A DNA stretch of 64,000 bases from JAAURB01 sp049647265 (GTDB taxonomy: Bacteria; Cyanobacteriota; Cyanobacteriia; Cyanobacteriales; Microcoleaceae), in assembly GCA_049647265.1 (NCBI GenBank), contig JBARXJ010000029.1:62001-126000 (forward strand), read 5' to 3'. A program made the position numbers and the translations under genes. Shown one piece after another: positions 28,360 to 37,950 of this stretch; position 1 is the first letter of the stretch, and every line of letters starts with the position of its first letter. The notes beneath the pieces were generated by a model. The model had not been told where the DNA came from, searched no databases, and worked only from the letters and a program-made list of their open reading frames with translations.

Positions 28360-29796
28360 ATGGTATTAAAAGTATACAACACTCAAACTCGTCAAAAAGA
28401 AGAATTTACCCCCTTAGAACCAGGCAAAGTAAAAATGTATTGCTGTGGGGTAACTGTATATGATTATTGCCATTTAGGTCATGCCCGTTCTTATATTGTG
28501 TGGGACACAGTACGACGTTATTTAGAATGGCTTGATTATAGTGTTCAATATGTGCAAAACTTTACCGATATTGATGATAAAATTCTCAACCGCGCCAAAA
28601 AAGAAGGCGTAACCATGCAGGATATTTCTGAGAAATATATTAATGCTTATTTTGAAGATATTCGGAGTTTAAATGTACAAGATGCGGATGCTTATCCCCG
28701 CGCCACAGACAATATCTCGGAGATTTATCAAATTATTCAACAGTTAGAAACCTCTGGCTTTGCTTATGCGGTTTCTGGAGATGTTTTCTATCAGGTTAAT
28801 CAGTTTAAAGACTACGGTAAATTATCCGGGCGTAAGCTGGATGAACAGCAAGCTGGTGCCAGTGGACGTGTCGATACGGAAGCAACAAAAAAGAAAAATT
28901 CGGCAGATTTTGCCCTGTGGAAAGCGGCTAAACCAGATGAACCGTTTTGGGAGTCTCCTTGGGGAAAAGGTCGCCCTGGATGGCATATCGAATGTTCTGC
29001 GATGGTTAAACAAATACTGGGAAATACGATTGATATTCATTGCGGCGGTGGAGATTTAATCTTCCCTCATCATGAAAATGAAATTGCCCAGTCAGAAGCC
29101 GCAAATTGTCAGCCTTTATCTCGCTATTGGATGCATAACGGCATGGTGAGAATTAGTGGGGAAAAGATGTCAAAATCTTTAGGAAATTTTACCACTATCC
29201 GAGATTTACTCGAAACGGTTAATCCGATGGTTATTCGCTTATTTATTCTACAAGCGCACTATCGTAAACCGTTAGATTTTACCGATGAAGCAATTAGTTC
29301 AGCCGCCAATGGATGGGCTACTTTAAACGATGGATTATTGTTTGCTTCTCAATATAGTGAAAAATTAGGTTGGCAAACGGATAATACTCACTGTAATAAA
29401 ATAGCTATTGAACAGTTTAATACGGCGATGGATGATGATTTTAATACACCCGGTGGCTTAGCTGTTTTATTTGAATTAGCAAAAGAGTTACAAAAAGAAA
29501 AAAATATATTAGTACATGGCGGAGAAATAACAACGACTTCAGAGAAACTACAGCAAGCTTGGAATACTTTAGTTAAACTTGCTGACGTTTTAGGCTTAGA
29601 AATGCAAGCGGAAGCGGAAGTCTCAACAGAAGGAATGAGTGAGAGTGAAATTGAAGCGTTAATTCAACAACGAAAACAGGCAAAGCAAGCAAAAAATTAT
29701 GCAGAAAGTGACCGTATTCGAGATGAATTAAAAGCCGCTGGTATTGCTTTAATTGATAAACCTGGCGGTAATACTATCTGGCATCGGGAAGGGTAA
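28360..29796 (+). CDS. cysS: Cysteinyl-tRNA synthetase
   Basis: A 478-residue class I aminoacyl-tRNA synthetase charging tRNA-Cys. The zinc-binding Cys (YCCGVTVYD, near residue 30), the HIGH-equivalent HLGHARSY, WHIECSAM with further zinc ligands, HENEIAQSEA, and the KMSKSLGNF loop are all present, as is the C-terminal anticodon-binding helix block with RDELKAAGI. The N-terminal LKVYNTQTRQKEEF is standard. Upstream (28323-28346) there is a short ATTCCCT-type heptamer repeat between hisI and this gene. Transcribed alone or with the following methyltransferase gene, 99 bases downstream. Confidence 0.97.
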   Translation: MVLKVYNTQTRQKEEFTPLEPGKVKMYCCGVTVYDYCHLGHARSYIVWDTVRRYLEWLDYSVQYVQNFTDIDDKILNRAKKEGVTMQDISEKYINAYFEDIRSLNVQDADAYPRATDNISEIYQIIQQLETSGFAYAVSGDVFYQVNQFKDYGKLSGRKLDEQQAGASGRVDTEATKKKNSADFALWKAAKPDEPFWESPWGKGRPGWHIECSAMVKQILGNTIDIHCGGGDLIFPHHENEIAQSEAANCQPLSRYWMHNGMVRISGEKMSKSLGNFTTIRDLLETVNPMVIRLFILQAHYRKPLDFTDEAISSAANGWATLNDGLLFASQYSEKLGWQTDNTHCNKIAIEQFNTAMDDDFNTPGGLAVLFELAKELQKEKNILVHGGEITTTSEKLQQAWNTLVKLADVLGLEMQAEAEVSTEGMSESEIEALIQQRKQAKQAKNYAESDRIRDELKAAGIALIDKPGGNTIWHREG

Positions 29797-29895
29797 GTTC
29801 TACTAACATAAAACTTATAGAATATCAGAAAACCAGGGAAAAATTCAGTGATTGATATCTAACAGCAAATGAAAAAAACTAATAATTGATAACCA

Positions 29896-31116
29896 ATGAC
29901 AAATGATCTTAGTAATAATAATCCTAAACTGTGTGAGTTTCTGCTAGAGAAAATAACGAGTAGTCCCGAACAGCAAATTACTTTTGCTGAATATATGGAC
30001 GCGGTACTGTATCATCCTCAATACGGTTACTATGCCACTCAACAGCCACAAATTGGTGCCGCCGGAGACTTTTTTACCTCTCCTCATTTGGGTGCAGATT
30101 TTGGCGAAATGCTGGCGGAACAGTTTGTAGAAATGTGGGAAATATTAGGATATCCCAATACGTTTACATTGGTAGAAATGGGGGCAGGACAAGGTATCCT
30201 CGCAGGTGATATCCTCAACTACCTCTCGAAGCGTTACCCTGAGTTTTTAAAAACCATCAACTACATTATTATCGAAAAGTCTCCGAGTCTTAAAGCTGAG
30301 CAACAGCAACAACTTCAGCGTCAGCTTAATTTCATAGCTTCTATTCAATGGTGTGAATTATCAGATATCCCTAATGACTCTATTACAGGCTGCTTCTTCT
30401 CGAATGAATTAGTGGATGCTCTACCTGTTCATCAGGTTGTTATTCAAAACTCTCAGCTTCAGGAAGTCTACGTTAGAGCTTGTAGGTCACAGTCTACCCC
30501 ACTATATCCTATTGATGTCAAGTTTACAGAAACGGTGGGTGAGTTGTCAACCCCTAAATTAAAAGAATATTTTAAACAGGCTGAAATAGACTTACTCTCG
30601 CCTATTTATGGTGATGGATACCGCACAGAAGTTAACCTTGCTGCCTTAGAATGGATAAAAACCGTTGCAGAAAAAATGCATCAAGGATTTATTCTTACTA
30701 TTGATTATGGCTATGCGGCGCAACGATATTATTATCCTACACGTCGATCTGGAACATTACAATGTTATTATCAACATTCCCATCATAACGATCCTTATAT
30801 CCATATTGGATATCAAGATTTAACCGCTCATGTTGACTTTACCGCCTTAGAAAAACAGGGAAAATTATTGGGTTTAGAAATAGTGGGATCGACTCAACAA
30901 GCTTTATTTTTAATGGCATTAGGACTTGGCGATCGCATTGCCGCTATTGCTCAATCAACGAATACTTCTATCTCAGAAACTTTAAGACGACGAGAAGCAT
31001 TACATTCTTTAATTAACCCAATGGGTTTAGGTAATTTTATTGTGTTGATTCAGAGTAAAAATGTAACGCCTAAGCCGGGAGAATCAATTCAGTTAAAAGG
31101 ACTCCAATCAATCTAA
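29896..31116 (+). CDS. MidA/NDUFAF7-type SAM-dependent methyltransferase
   Basis: A 406-residue protein of the family (PF02636) that includes mitochondrial NDUFAF7, which methylates an arginine of a complex I subunit. SAM-binding motif I is in LVEMGAGQGILAGDIL (about residue 95); CFFSNELVDALPVHQV follows the family pattern, and GFILTIDYGYAAQRYY is the third signature. By analogy the bacterial enzyme may act on NDH-1, but that is inference. The start chosen agrees with the conserved ITFAEYMDAVLYHPQYGYY block near residue 25. The gene precedes the P-type ATPase gene by 120 bases. Confidence 0.88.
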   Translation: MTNDLSNNNPKLCEFLLEKITSSPEQQITFAEYMDAVLYHPQYGYYATQQPQIGAAGDFFTSPHLGADFGEMLAEQFVEMWEILGYPNTFTLVEMGAGQGILAGDILNYLSKRYPEFLKTINYIIIEKSPSLKAEQQQQLQRQLNFIASIQWCELSDIPNDSITGCFFSNELVDALPVHQVVIQNSQLQEVYVRACRSQSTPLYPIDVKFTETVGELSTPKLKEYFKQAEIDLLSPIYGDGYRTEVNLAALEWIKTVAEKMHQGFILTIDYGYAAQRYYYPTRRSGTLQCYYQHSHHNDPYIHIGYQDLTAHVDFTALEKQGKLLGLEIVGSTQQALFLMALGLGDRIAAIAQSTNTSISETLRRREALHSLINPMGLGNFIVLIQSKNVTPKPGESIQLKGLQSI

Positions 31117-31140
31117 TTTGATCGCCATAATCAACTTAAA

Positions 31141-31159
31141 GATAATGATAATCATTGTC
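31141..31159. promoter_or_regulatory. Fur/Zur-type operator
   Basis: GATAATGATAATCATTGTC matches 18 of 19 positions of the classical E. coli Fur box (GATAATGATAATCATTATC) and also resembles the cyanobacterial Zur box TGATAATNATTATCA. It is 79-97 bases upstream of the ATPase ATG and 25 bases after the methyltransferase stop, so it most likely controls the ATPase gene. Confidence 0.75.
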
Positions 31160-31237
31160 TTAAAATTTATTAATATTCCTAATTTTTTAGAAATGCTATG
31201 ATTCAAAGTAATGTATTAAATCATTTTATATTGAGAA

Positions 31238-33178
31238 ATGACTCAAACTCAATCTCAACATTCAGGCTGCTGCGGTCACCATGAACACGGACATTCTCAT
31301 GAACACGGTAGTGAATTTAACCTTAAAAAAGAACTCATCCCTATTGTTATAATTATTCTTCTTTTAGGCTGTGGTTTATTTTTTGAAGAAATACTTGAGG
31401 CGACACCCTATTCAATCGGTCAATATTTAGTGTTTATTCCAGCTTACTTAATAGCAGGCTGGAGTGTTTTAATTACTGCGGGAAAAAATATTCTCCGAGG
31501 TAAAATATTTGATGAAAACTTCTTAATGACGATTGCAACTTTGGGGGCTATTGCGATTAATCAACTCCCAGAAGCAGTAGCGGTTATGCTATTTTATCGA
31601 ATTGGAGAATTAGTTCAAGGCTTGGCAGTCGGTCGTTCTCGACGTTCGATTAAAGCTTTACTCGAAATTCGTCCAGATTTTGCTAATCTTAAAGTTAATA
31701 ATCAGATTCAAAAAGTTGATCCTCAAACTGTATCAATCGGTCAGTTAATCCTGGTTAAACCCGGTGAAAAAGTCCCTTTAGATGGAGAAGTTGTAGAAGG
31801 TATTTCTCAAATTGATACTTCAGCTTTGACGGGAGAATCGGTTCCCCGTACTGTAAAAGTAGAAGACTTAATTTTAGCGGGGAGTATCAATCAAACCGGG
31901 TTATTCACACTGAAAGTCACTAAAAAGTTTGAAGACTCTTCCATTGCTAAAATTTTAGATTTAGTTGAAAACGCCAGTAGTAAAAAAGCAAATACTGAAA
32001 AATTTATTACTCGCTTTGCTCAATATTATACGCCAGTCGTTGTATTTCTATCCGTAGCAGTTGCTATCTTTCCGCCATTATTCATTCCGAATGCAACTAC
32101 AGAAGAATGGATTTATCGTGCCTTAGTATTACTGGTAATTTCCTGTCCTTGTGGATTAGTCATTAGTATTCCTTTGGGTTACTTCGGCGGCGTGGGGGGT
32201 GCTGCTAAACGAGGAATTTTAGTCAAAGGATCTGCCTTTTTAGATGTATTAACGGCTGTCAAAACAGTGGCTTTTGATAAAACCGGAACTTTAACTCAAG
32301 GTGTGTTTAAAGTGAGTCAAATTATGCCGGATAACGGTTGGCAAAATCAGGATCTATTGAAAATAGCGGCTCAAATTGAATCTCATTCTAACCATCCGAT
32401 TGCTCAGTCTATTCAAGTAGCCTATGGACGGTCAACTCATAATACAGTTCTTACTAATTATCAAGAAATTGCAGGTCACGGTATTATAGCTCAACTGAAT
32501 AATCAGCAAGTTTTAGCCGGGAATGATCGGTTATTACATCAACAACAAATTGCACATAATACTTGTAATGTTGAAGGAACCGTTGTTCATATTGCCGTTA
32601 ATCAAAACTACGCCGGTTATATTACGATTTCCGATCAAATTAAACCCGATGCAACTGAGGCAATTTCTCAACTCAAAACTATGGGCATTGAACAAACGGT
32701 AATGCTGACAGGAGATGATAAAGCAGTTGCTGAAAAAGTTGCTCATAGATTGGGATTAGATCGCTATTACGCTGAGTTATTACCGGAAGATAAAGTTGAA
32801 GTGATGGAACAACTGATTCACCAAACCCATCAACATAAACAGAGTAAAGTTGCATTTGTGGGGGATGGAATTAATGATGCGCCTGTACTCGCTCGGGCAG
32901 ATGTGGGAATTGCCATGGGCGGATTAGGGTCGGATGCGGCGATAGAAACGGCAGACGTAGTCTTAATGACAGATTCTCCTTTAAAGATAGTAGAAGCGAT
33001 TCAAATTGCCCACAAAACCCGTCGAATTGTTTGGCAAAATATATTCTTTGCAATGGCAGTTAAAGGGCTTTTTATCCTATTGGGAATGATCGGTGTAGCA
33101 ACGTTATGGGAAGCTGTATTTGCAGATGTGGGTGTTGCACTTTTAGCGATTTTGAACGCAACTCGAATTTTACGATAA
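31238..33178 (+). CDS. Heavy-metal-exporting P1B-type ATPase (Zn/Cd class)
   Basis: A 646-residue metal pump. The N-terminus has no HMA ferredoxin-fold domain but carries a metal-binding stretch with CCGHHEHGHSHEHG. The membrane metal site is CPC (about 302-304), the phosphorylated Asp is in DKTGT (about 347), TGES and GDGINDAP (about 541) are intact, and the last helix has FADVGVALLAILNATR with the Asp typical of the Zn/Cd/Pb class (P1B-2). These features support export of Zn2+, Cd2+ or a similar divalent ion from the cytosol, though Co2+ or Fe2+ cannot be excluded. A Fur/Zur-like box lies just upstream. A strong inverted repeat follows the gene. Confidence 0.92.
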   Translation: MTQTQSQHSGCCGHHEHGHSHEHGSEFNLKKELIPIVIIILLLGCGLFFEEILEATPYSIGQYLVFIPAYLIAGWSVLITAGKNILRGKIFDENFLMTIATLGAIAINQLPEAVAVMLFYRIGELVQGLAVGRSRRSIKALLEIRPDFANLKVNNQIQKVDPQTVSIGQLILVKPGEKVPLDGEVVEGISQIDTSALTGESVPRTVKVEDLILAGSINQTGLFTLKVTKKFEDSSIAKILDLVENASSKKANTEKFITRFAQYYTPVVVFLSVAVAIFPPLFIPNATTEEWIYRALVLLVISCPCGLVISIPLGYFGGVGGAAKRGILVKGSAFLDVLTAVKTVAFDKTGTLTQGVFKVSQIMPDNGWQNQDLLKIAAQIESHSNHPIAQSIQVAYGRSTHNTVLTNYQEIAGHGIIAQLNNQQVLAGNDRLLHQQQIAHNTCNVEGTVVHIAVNQNYAGYITISDQIKPDATEAISQLKTMGIEQTVMLTGDDKAVAEKVAHRLGLDRYYAELLPEDKVEVMEQLIHQTHQHKQSKVAFVGDGINDAPVLARADVGIAMGGLGSDAAIETADVVLMTDSPLKIVEAIQIAHKTRRIVWQNIFFAMAVKGLFILLGMIGVATLWEAVFADVGVALLAILNATRILR

Positions 33179-33190
33179 CACCATAAAGAA

Positions 33191-33228
33191 AGCTGAGGCA
33201 TTTAACTTGATTAGTTAGTACCTCAGCT
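33191..33228. terminator. Bidirectional terminator-like hairpin
   Basis: AGCTGAGG at 33191-33198 is perfectly complementary to CCTCAGCT at 33221-33228 (22-base loop), between the ends of two convergent genes (ATPase and SLH protein). AT-rich sequence flanks both sides. Confidence 0.65.
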
Positions 33229-33274
33229 ATTAAATATTTTGAATAATGCTCTAAAACATTAAACTTGATATTTA

Positions 33275-34924
33275 CTACTGTTTCGGATTCACAATATATT
33301 CAGAGGACATCGGATCTACTTTTCCAGCTTGAACTAATCCCTGATAAATCATGGCGGAAACTTCAGCACGAGTTGCCGGTTCATTCGGGTTAAATGTATC
33401 CATATTGGGATAATTTGCCACTAAACCTGCTTCTGTTGCCGCTGCCACTTGCTCAACAGCCCAAGCAGGAATTTGATCCGCATCTTTATAAACGGATAAA
33501 ATTTCTTGTGGATCACCCGACGGTTTTAAATCCAAACCACTAACTAAAGCCACTAAAACTTCAGTTCGTGTCATAGGTCGTTCCGGACGAAAAACATCCC
33601 CAGGATAACCCGATAAGAAACCGGTTTTAGTTGTTTCATCAATCGCAGATTCAGCCCAATACTCTTGACCAACATCTTCAAAATCAAGCGCATTCTTTCG
33701 TTCGTTTTCAGCAAACCCAAAAGCATCCTCAATTTGAGCTGCAACAGCCGCCCGACTCATGGGTTCTTCTGGTTTGAAGGTTCCATCTTCGTAACCCGTG
33801 ACGATCTCTTGTTGGGCAAAATACTGAACATAATCTTTTGCCCAAAAATCATCTGGGACATCAGAGAATTCAGCCGAAGAGGCAGCCGGGGTTTCGGTTT
33901 CAGAGGAATTAGAGCCTAACCCTGGAATCGGAATACCGATGAAACTGGGTTTATCTGGTTTTTTCGCAGTCGCCTGTTCTTCTGAGTCAGAAGTACCTGT
34001 ACCATCAGCTTGTTCAGCTTCCTCTTCAGGAGCGGTTGCAGTCGCCTCGGTGGGCGTTTCCTCTGCTTCGTCGGGTTGTTCAGCAGTTGTATTGTCTTCT
34101 GCCTCAGGAGAGGTTACAGTCGCCTCGGTAGGCGTTTCTTCTGTTTCCTCTGTTGCTGAGTCAGGGGTTTCTTCCGCGTCAGGTTGACCTCCTAAACCTA
34201 AAATCGGAATACCAAAACGAGGTCTTTGAGACTGTTGTGCAGTACTTTCTTCAGACTCATCGGTATCCTGCGACTGTTCAGCCTCAGTGTCTGGGGTTTC
34301 AGTTTCATCTGTCGGAGCAACAGCGGGATCTTCGGTTGTGTCTTCCTCTGTTGCCTCTGTTGGAGTTTCACCCTCGACAGGAGTTTCAGTGTCTGTCGCC
34401 TCTGTTGGAGTTTCACCCTCAACAGGAGTTTCAGTGTCTGTCGCCTCTAACGGAGTTTCACCCTCGACAGGAACCGGAAGTTCTTCCTCTGTCAAGCCTG
34501 CTTCAGGAGCCGTTTGAGCTTGTTGTCTGTTTGCCTGTAAAGTTCTTAAGCGCCAGGCTTGCCAAGCTTGACGATTGGCAGCAGAAGAATTGGGTGAGAG
34601 TAGGACTGAATTGGAACCGCTTACAGCTCGGCGACCCTGATTCAAACGAGTGGATGGAATCGAAGCATCCAATGAATCTGGATTTTGTAGCAATTGCGAT
34701 AAGCTAGGAAGCTCTTCAACCTGAGTTGAAGATGAACCTGAGCGTCGGCCAAGTAACGAAGCGTTAGGACGATCCGTGCCGAACACCCAAAAGAAAATAC
34801 CCCCCATTGCCAGTAAAGCCACTAACACAGCAATCCATTCATCTCGGTTACGAGAGGGATCGCTGGTGGGTGGCTCCGGGGGTGGCGGTAGATTTGGTGT
34901 ATTTGGAGCAGATGATTGTGTCAT
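33275..34924 (-). CDS. SLH-domain surface protein with acidic repeat linker
   Basis: About 549 residues. A proline-rich N-terminus is followed by one hydrophobic helix (about 26-47, EWIAVLVALLAMGGIFFWVF), then a very long Glu/Thr/Pro-rich low-complexity linker (to about residue 365) that includes TPVEGETPTEATDTE repeats, and finally three S-layer homology repeats, each with the FSDV..DDFWA..Y.....GF..GY.DGTF.P..P.TRAE pattern. SLH domains bind peptidoglycan-linked polymer; in cyanobacteria they also anchor outer-membrane porins. There is no beta-barrel here, so it is not a porin and is probably an envelope spacer protein. ATG at 34924 was preferred to an upstream start at 34945. Confidence 0.85.
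   Translation of the reverse strand: MTQSSAPNTPNLPPPPEPPTSDPSRNRDEWIAVLVALLAMGGIFFWVFGTDRPNASLLGRRSGSSSTQVEELPSLSQLLQNPDSLDASIPSTRLNQGRRAVSGSNSVLLSPNSSAANRQAWQAWRLRTLQANRQQAQTAPEAGLTEEELPVPVEGETPLEATDTETPVEGETPTEATDTETPVEGETPTEATEEDTTEDPAVAPTDETETPDTEAEQSQDTDESEESTAQQSQRPRFGIPILGLGGQPDAEETPDSATEETEETPTEATVTSPEAEDNTTAEQPDEAEETPTEATATAPEEEAEQADGTGTSDSEEQATAKKPDKPSFIGIPIPGLGSNSSETETPAASSAEFSDVPDDFWAKDYVQYFAQQEIVTGYEDGTFKPEEPMSRAAVAAQIEDAFGFAENERKNALDFEDVGQEYWAESAIDETTKTGFLSGYPGDVFRPERPMTRTEVLVALVSGLDLKPSGDPQEILSVYKDADQIPAWAVEQVAAATEAGLVANYPNMDTFNPNEPATRAEVSAMIYQGLVQAGKVDPMSSEYIVNPKQ
34353..34472 (-). repeat. 45-base tandem repeats in the SLH gene
   Basis: Two full near-identical 45-base units (34353-34397 and 34398-34442) and a partial third encode the 15-residue unit with VEGETPTEATDTETP in the acidic linker. 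Frame is kept. Confidence 0.85.
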
Positions 34925-35153
34925 AGTCGTTGACTCTATCAACATTAAAATACAGATTAACCGCTCTACCTCTCACCTGACAATCTAGACACGGGGGGAA
35001 AAGGGAAAGTGAGTGATTCGTTATGGGTTATTCGTCATTTGTTGTTCGTTAAAACAATACAGAGCGTTTATTGTCTTCAATTTAATACTGCTGCATTTTC
35101 TCAACAAACAACTCATGACCAACAACGAATTGCTTAACCCGATCTGCCGCCCA

Positions 35154-36443
35154 TTACTTCACCGCTAAAGGACGAGGTGTAGATTGAGCGCTGAGAATAG
35201 AAATCGCTTGACTGTAGTAGGGATCTTCAACAGTACCCACTAATCGAGGATCGCTGGAGAGCTGTTTCTTTTGCGCCTCAGTCAACTTAATTTCCACATC
35301 TGGGGTCACCCCTGTAGTGCTAATGTCTGTGCCGTTAGGAGTGTAATAGTGGGCGATGGTGACTGCAATCCCTGAGCCATCAGAGAGGGAAAACACAGAC
35401 TGAACTAAGGCTTTACCAAAAGTGCGATCGCCCATAATCACCGCTCGTTTGTTGTCTTTTAGCGCCCCTGCGACAATTTCACTGGCACTGGCAGAATTTT
35501 TATCGACTAAAACCACAGTGGGTAAATCGGTTAAAGCCGTTTTATTGGCCCGGACTTCTTGGCGATCGCCTTCTCGATCTATGGTACTGACAATGGCCCC
35601 AGCATCCATCCACATCCGGGCAATTTCAATACTACTGCGGAGTAGTCCTCCAGGATTTCCGCGTAAATCTAAAACAAACCCCTCGACTTGCTGTTCTTGC
35701 AATTCTTCAATCGCTTCTAGCATCTGTTCGGAAGCGTGGGAATTAAACTCCCGTAATTGGATATAACCCACTTTGCGATCGCCTTCTTCGTTGAGGCGAT
35801 AACGAACCGCTTCTAACTCAATTCGGGCGCGGGTGAGGGTGACCTCAAAATCTTCTACGCTATCGCGGCGAATGCGTAAAGTAATATCTGTACCCACCGT
35901 ACCTCTAATTTTTTCGGCTGCTTTTTCGACGCTGATACCGTTGGTGGAGGTGCCATCAATTTCTAGAATTTGATCTCCGGCTTGAATGCCTGCTTCGATG
36001 GCTGGAGAATTCTTAATGGGGGAAACCACTGTTAAAGTTTTAGACTCTTCATCTAATTTTAACTGCATTCCTACCCCAGACAGTTCTCCGGCTGTTTGAT
36101 TGGTGAGGCGTTCATACTGCTTGGGATCCATGAAACGAGTGTAAGGATCTTCAAGAGATTCTAGGGCATCTCGCAAGGCCGTATAAGCTTGTTCAGGACT
36201 GGTATAGTCTCGGCTGAGTAAATCTTGGCGAACAGCCAGCCAATCGGTTTGATTAAATGTACCATCGACATATTCTCGATTGACAATTTGCCAGGCTTCA
36301 TCAACAATAGCCTTTGGGCTGGTTTTGAGCTGAGCATTGACCGAGAAGTTTAACCCCGGTAAAGCCATTGTTGAAATAGCTGCGATCGCCCCGCTGATGA
36401 GGGCTGTACGAATTAGAGAAAAGGGTTTTTGTTTTTGATTCAT
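35154..36443 (-). CDS. C-terminal processing peptidase (S41), CtpB/CtpC-like
   Basis: A 429-residue serine protease with an N-terminal signal/anchor (IRTALISGAIAAISTMALPG), a PDZ domain (about 105-190, GVGMQLKLDEESKTLTVVSP), and the S41 catalytic core: Ser at about 321 in NSASASEIVAG and Lys at about 343 in TFGKALVQ, with the conserved DLRGNPGG block. The family has CtpA, which processes PsbA (D1); this sequence has the SLEDPYTRFMDPKQY / SGVGMQL pattern closer to CtpB or CtpC. It would act in the periplasm or thylakoid lumen. A 514-base gap separates it from the divergent gene. Confidence 0.9.
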   Translation of the reverse strand: MNQKQKPFSLIRTALISGAIAAISTMALPGLNFSVNAQLKTSPKAIVDEAWQIVNREYVDGTFNQTDWLAVRQDLLSRDYTSPEQAYTALRDALESLEDPYTRFMDPKQYERLTNQTAGELSGVGMQLKLDEESKTLTVVSPIKNSPAIEAGIQAGDQILEIDGTSTNGISVEKAAEKIRGTVGTDITLRIRRDSVEDFEVTLTRARIELEAVRYRLNEEGDRKVGYIQLREFNSHASEQMLEAIEELQEQQVEGFVLDLRGNPGGLLRSSIEIARMWMDAGAIVSTIDREGDRQEVRANKTALTDLPTVVLVDKNSASASEIVAGALKDNKRAVIMGDRTFGKALVQSVFSLSDGSGIAVTIAHYYTPNGTDISTTGVTPDVEIKLTEAQKKQLSSDPRLVGTVEDPYYSQAISILSAQSTPRPLAVK

Positions 36444-36957
36444 CGAGTCATCATGCGGCTGTTTCCCTTACCTTCGTTTAGGTCTGAGATCACCAGCCGT
36501 CCTCATCCTTGGTTAGGTTTACAAGTTACCCGGCGAACACGGTCTTTCACTTGAACAGTGCGGGCAATTTTATCTGTGCAAGCGACGATTAGCTGTTAAA
36601 TTCACACCACAATGATTGTATCAATCGACTGGGTCAGTCCCGGTCTAGATCATTTAAGGATAATTTACTTTAAAGATCATATTAGATTAATTCATCCTTT
36701 ATTTTATTGGCTCAGTAATGGCTGTCAATTTCTGTTCTTTGTGAACGGAAAGGTAAAAATGTCATATTGACAGGTTGACGAGCATTAAGGGATGAGGAGT
36801 GACCGCAGAAAGCGTTTAGCATCAAGCAAGGGCGATTAATTCCCATCGTGGTATGGGTTGAGTGCGACTTACTACCAGTTTAACGACAGATTGAGTGGTT
36901 AGGACGAGAACAACTGCTAAAATTATTGAAAAATGAATTCCGAAGAAATTTAAACCA
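36444..36957. other. Long divergent intergenic region
   Basis: About 514 bases between the Ctp protease gene (minus) and the 36958 gene (plus). It should contain both promoters. I see no coding frame that competes with the neighbours, and no recognised motif. The small minus-strand frame at 36822-37004 overlaps the plus-strand gene and is not credible. Confidence 0.5.
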
Positions 36958-37785
36958 TTGAGTGCAGACTTCCCAGGCTTGACTTCTCGTCGCCTAAAAT
37001 TCAACTGGCTTGTCCCGGTACTGTTTTCGGTTGCTGCCTTAGCTGGGGTTGTCAGTATTCAGCTTCTAGCGCCAGAGTCGTTGATCTTTGGCAAGCCCGA
37101 CGAATCAGACATAGATAGAGATGATTTTGTTCAAGCGACACAAGTTCGCGAACAACAGCAAGCCTTACAATTACAACTGTTAAAAATACTGCCCACCTTG
37201 GGTTATGATAATTTAATTGCTGATTGGACTTTTCTGAATTTTTTACAATATTTTGGGGATGAACCCGCTCGACAAGCAACGGGTTATCAACTCAACGATG
37301 ACTATTTTGATGTCATTTCTCAGCTAGATCCTCGCTGGCTGGAGATGTATTTGTTTCTCTCAACCTCCGTTTCTTTTTATCAAGCGGCTCCGGAAGTTGC
37401 GGTAGAATTGATGAATCGAGGAACAGCAGCCCTTTCTCCTCAAATTAATCCCACCGCTTGGATTTTATGGCGAATCAAGGGAATCGATCAGCTTTTGTTG
37501 TTGGGGGATACACAAGGGGCAATTCAATCTCTGCATCAGGCGGCTGACTGGGCGCAAGAGAGTGATTATCCAGATTTTGCCCGTCAGTTTCGTCAAGCGG
37601 CTGAGACACTGCAACAGAATCCTGATAATTTGTTAGTGCGGTTGAATGCTTGGTTATCGGTTTATTATCAAACGACAGATGAATTAGTCAAACAGCGGGC
37701 GACTCAGGAATTATTAGCTTTAGGCGCAAAAAAAGAAATTGGAGAAAATGGAGAAGTGCGGTTTATTCTACCTCAAACTCCCTAA
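36958..37785 (+). CDS. Membrane-anchored protein of unknown function
   Basis: About 275 residues. Residues about 15-40 form one hydrophobic helix (LVPVLFSVAALAGVVSIQLL); the rest is soluble and all-helical, with repeated helix pairs (YQAAPEVAVELMNRGTAAL, GDTQGAIQSLHQAADWAQ) that suggest TPR-like repeats without meeting the TPR consensus. An LQLQLLKILPTLGYDNLIADWTFL block looks conserved-type. I do not recognise the family. The frame has no ATG near its start: TTG at 36958 is the best start, as an in-frame stop lies at 36934-36936. A short ATG frame at 36933 overlaps it. Confidence 0.65.
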   Translation: MSADFPGLTSRRLKFNWLVPVLFSVAALAGVVSIQLLAPESLIFGKPDESDIDRDDFVQATQVREQQQALQLQLLKILPTLGYDNLIADWTFLNFLQYFGDEPARQATGYQLNDDYFDVISQLDPRWLEMYLFLSTSVSFYQAAPEVAVELMNRGTAALSPQINPTAWILWRIKGIDQLLLLGDTQGAIQSLHQAADWAQESDYPDFARQFRQAAETLQQNPDNLLVRLNAWLSVYYQTTDELVKQRATQELLALGAKKEIGENGEVRFILPQTP

Positions 37786-37950
37786 ACTCACTCTGAATCA
37801 CTTGAGCTGTTAAAAAACTGTTTATTTCATCTTAAAAATAAGCTTCTATAATCTACAATATCTAAAGCAAATTGAGTTACAATTCTCAGAAAATGTAATC
37901 CGTGTCATTTCTAAACCAGCTATTAAAAAATGATTTGAGTTGGCTTAAAA

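Noticed and set aside
34000..34480. Several long plus-strand frames
   Set aside because: They are reverse readings of the acidic repeat linker of the SLH protein, which explains their length.
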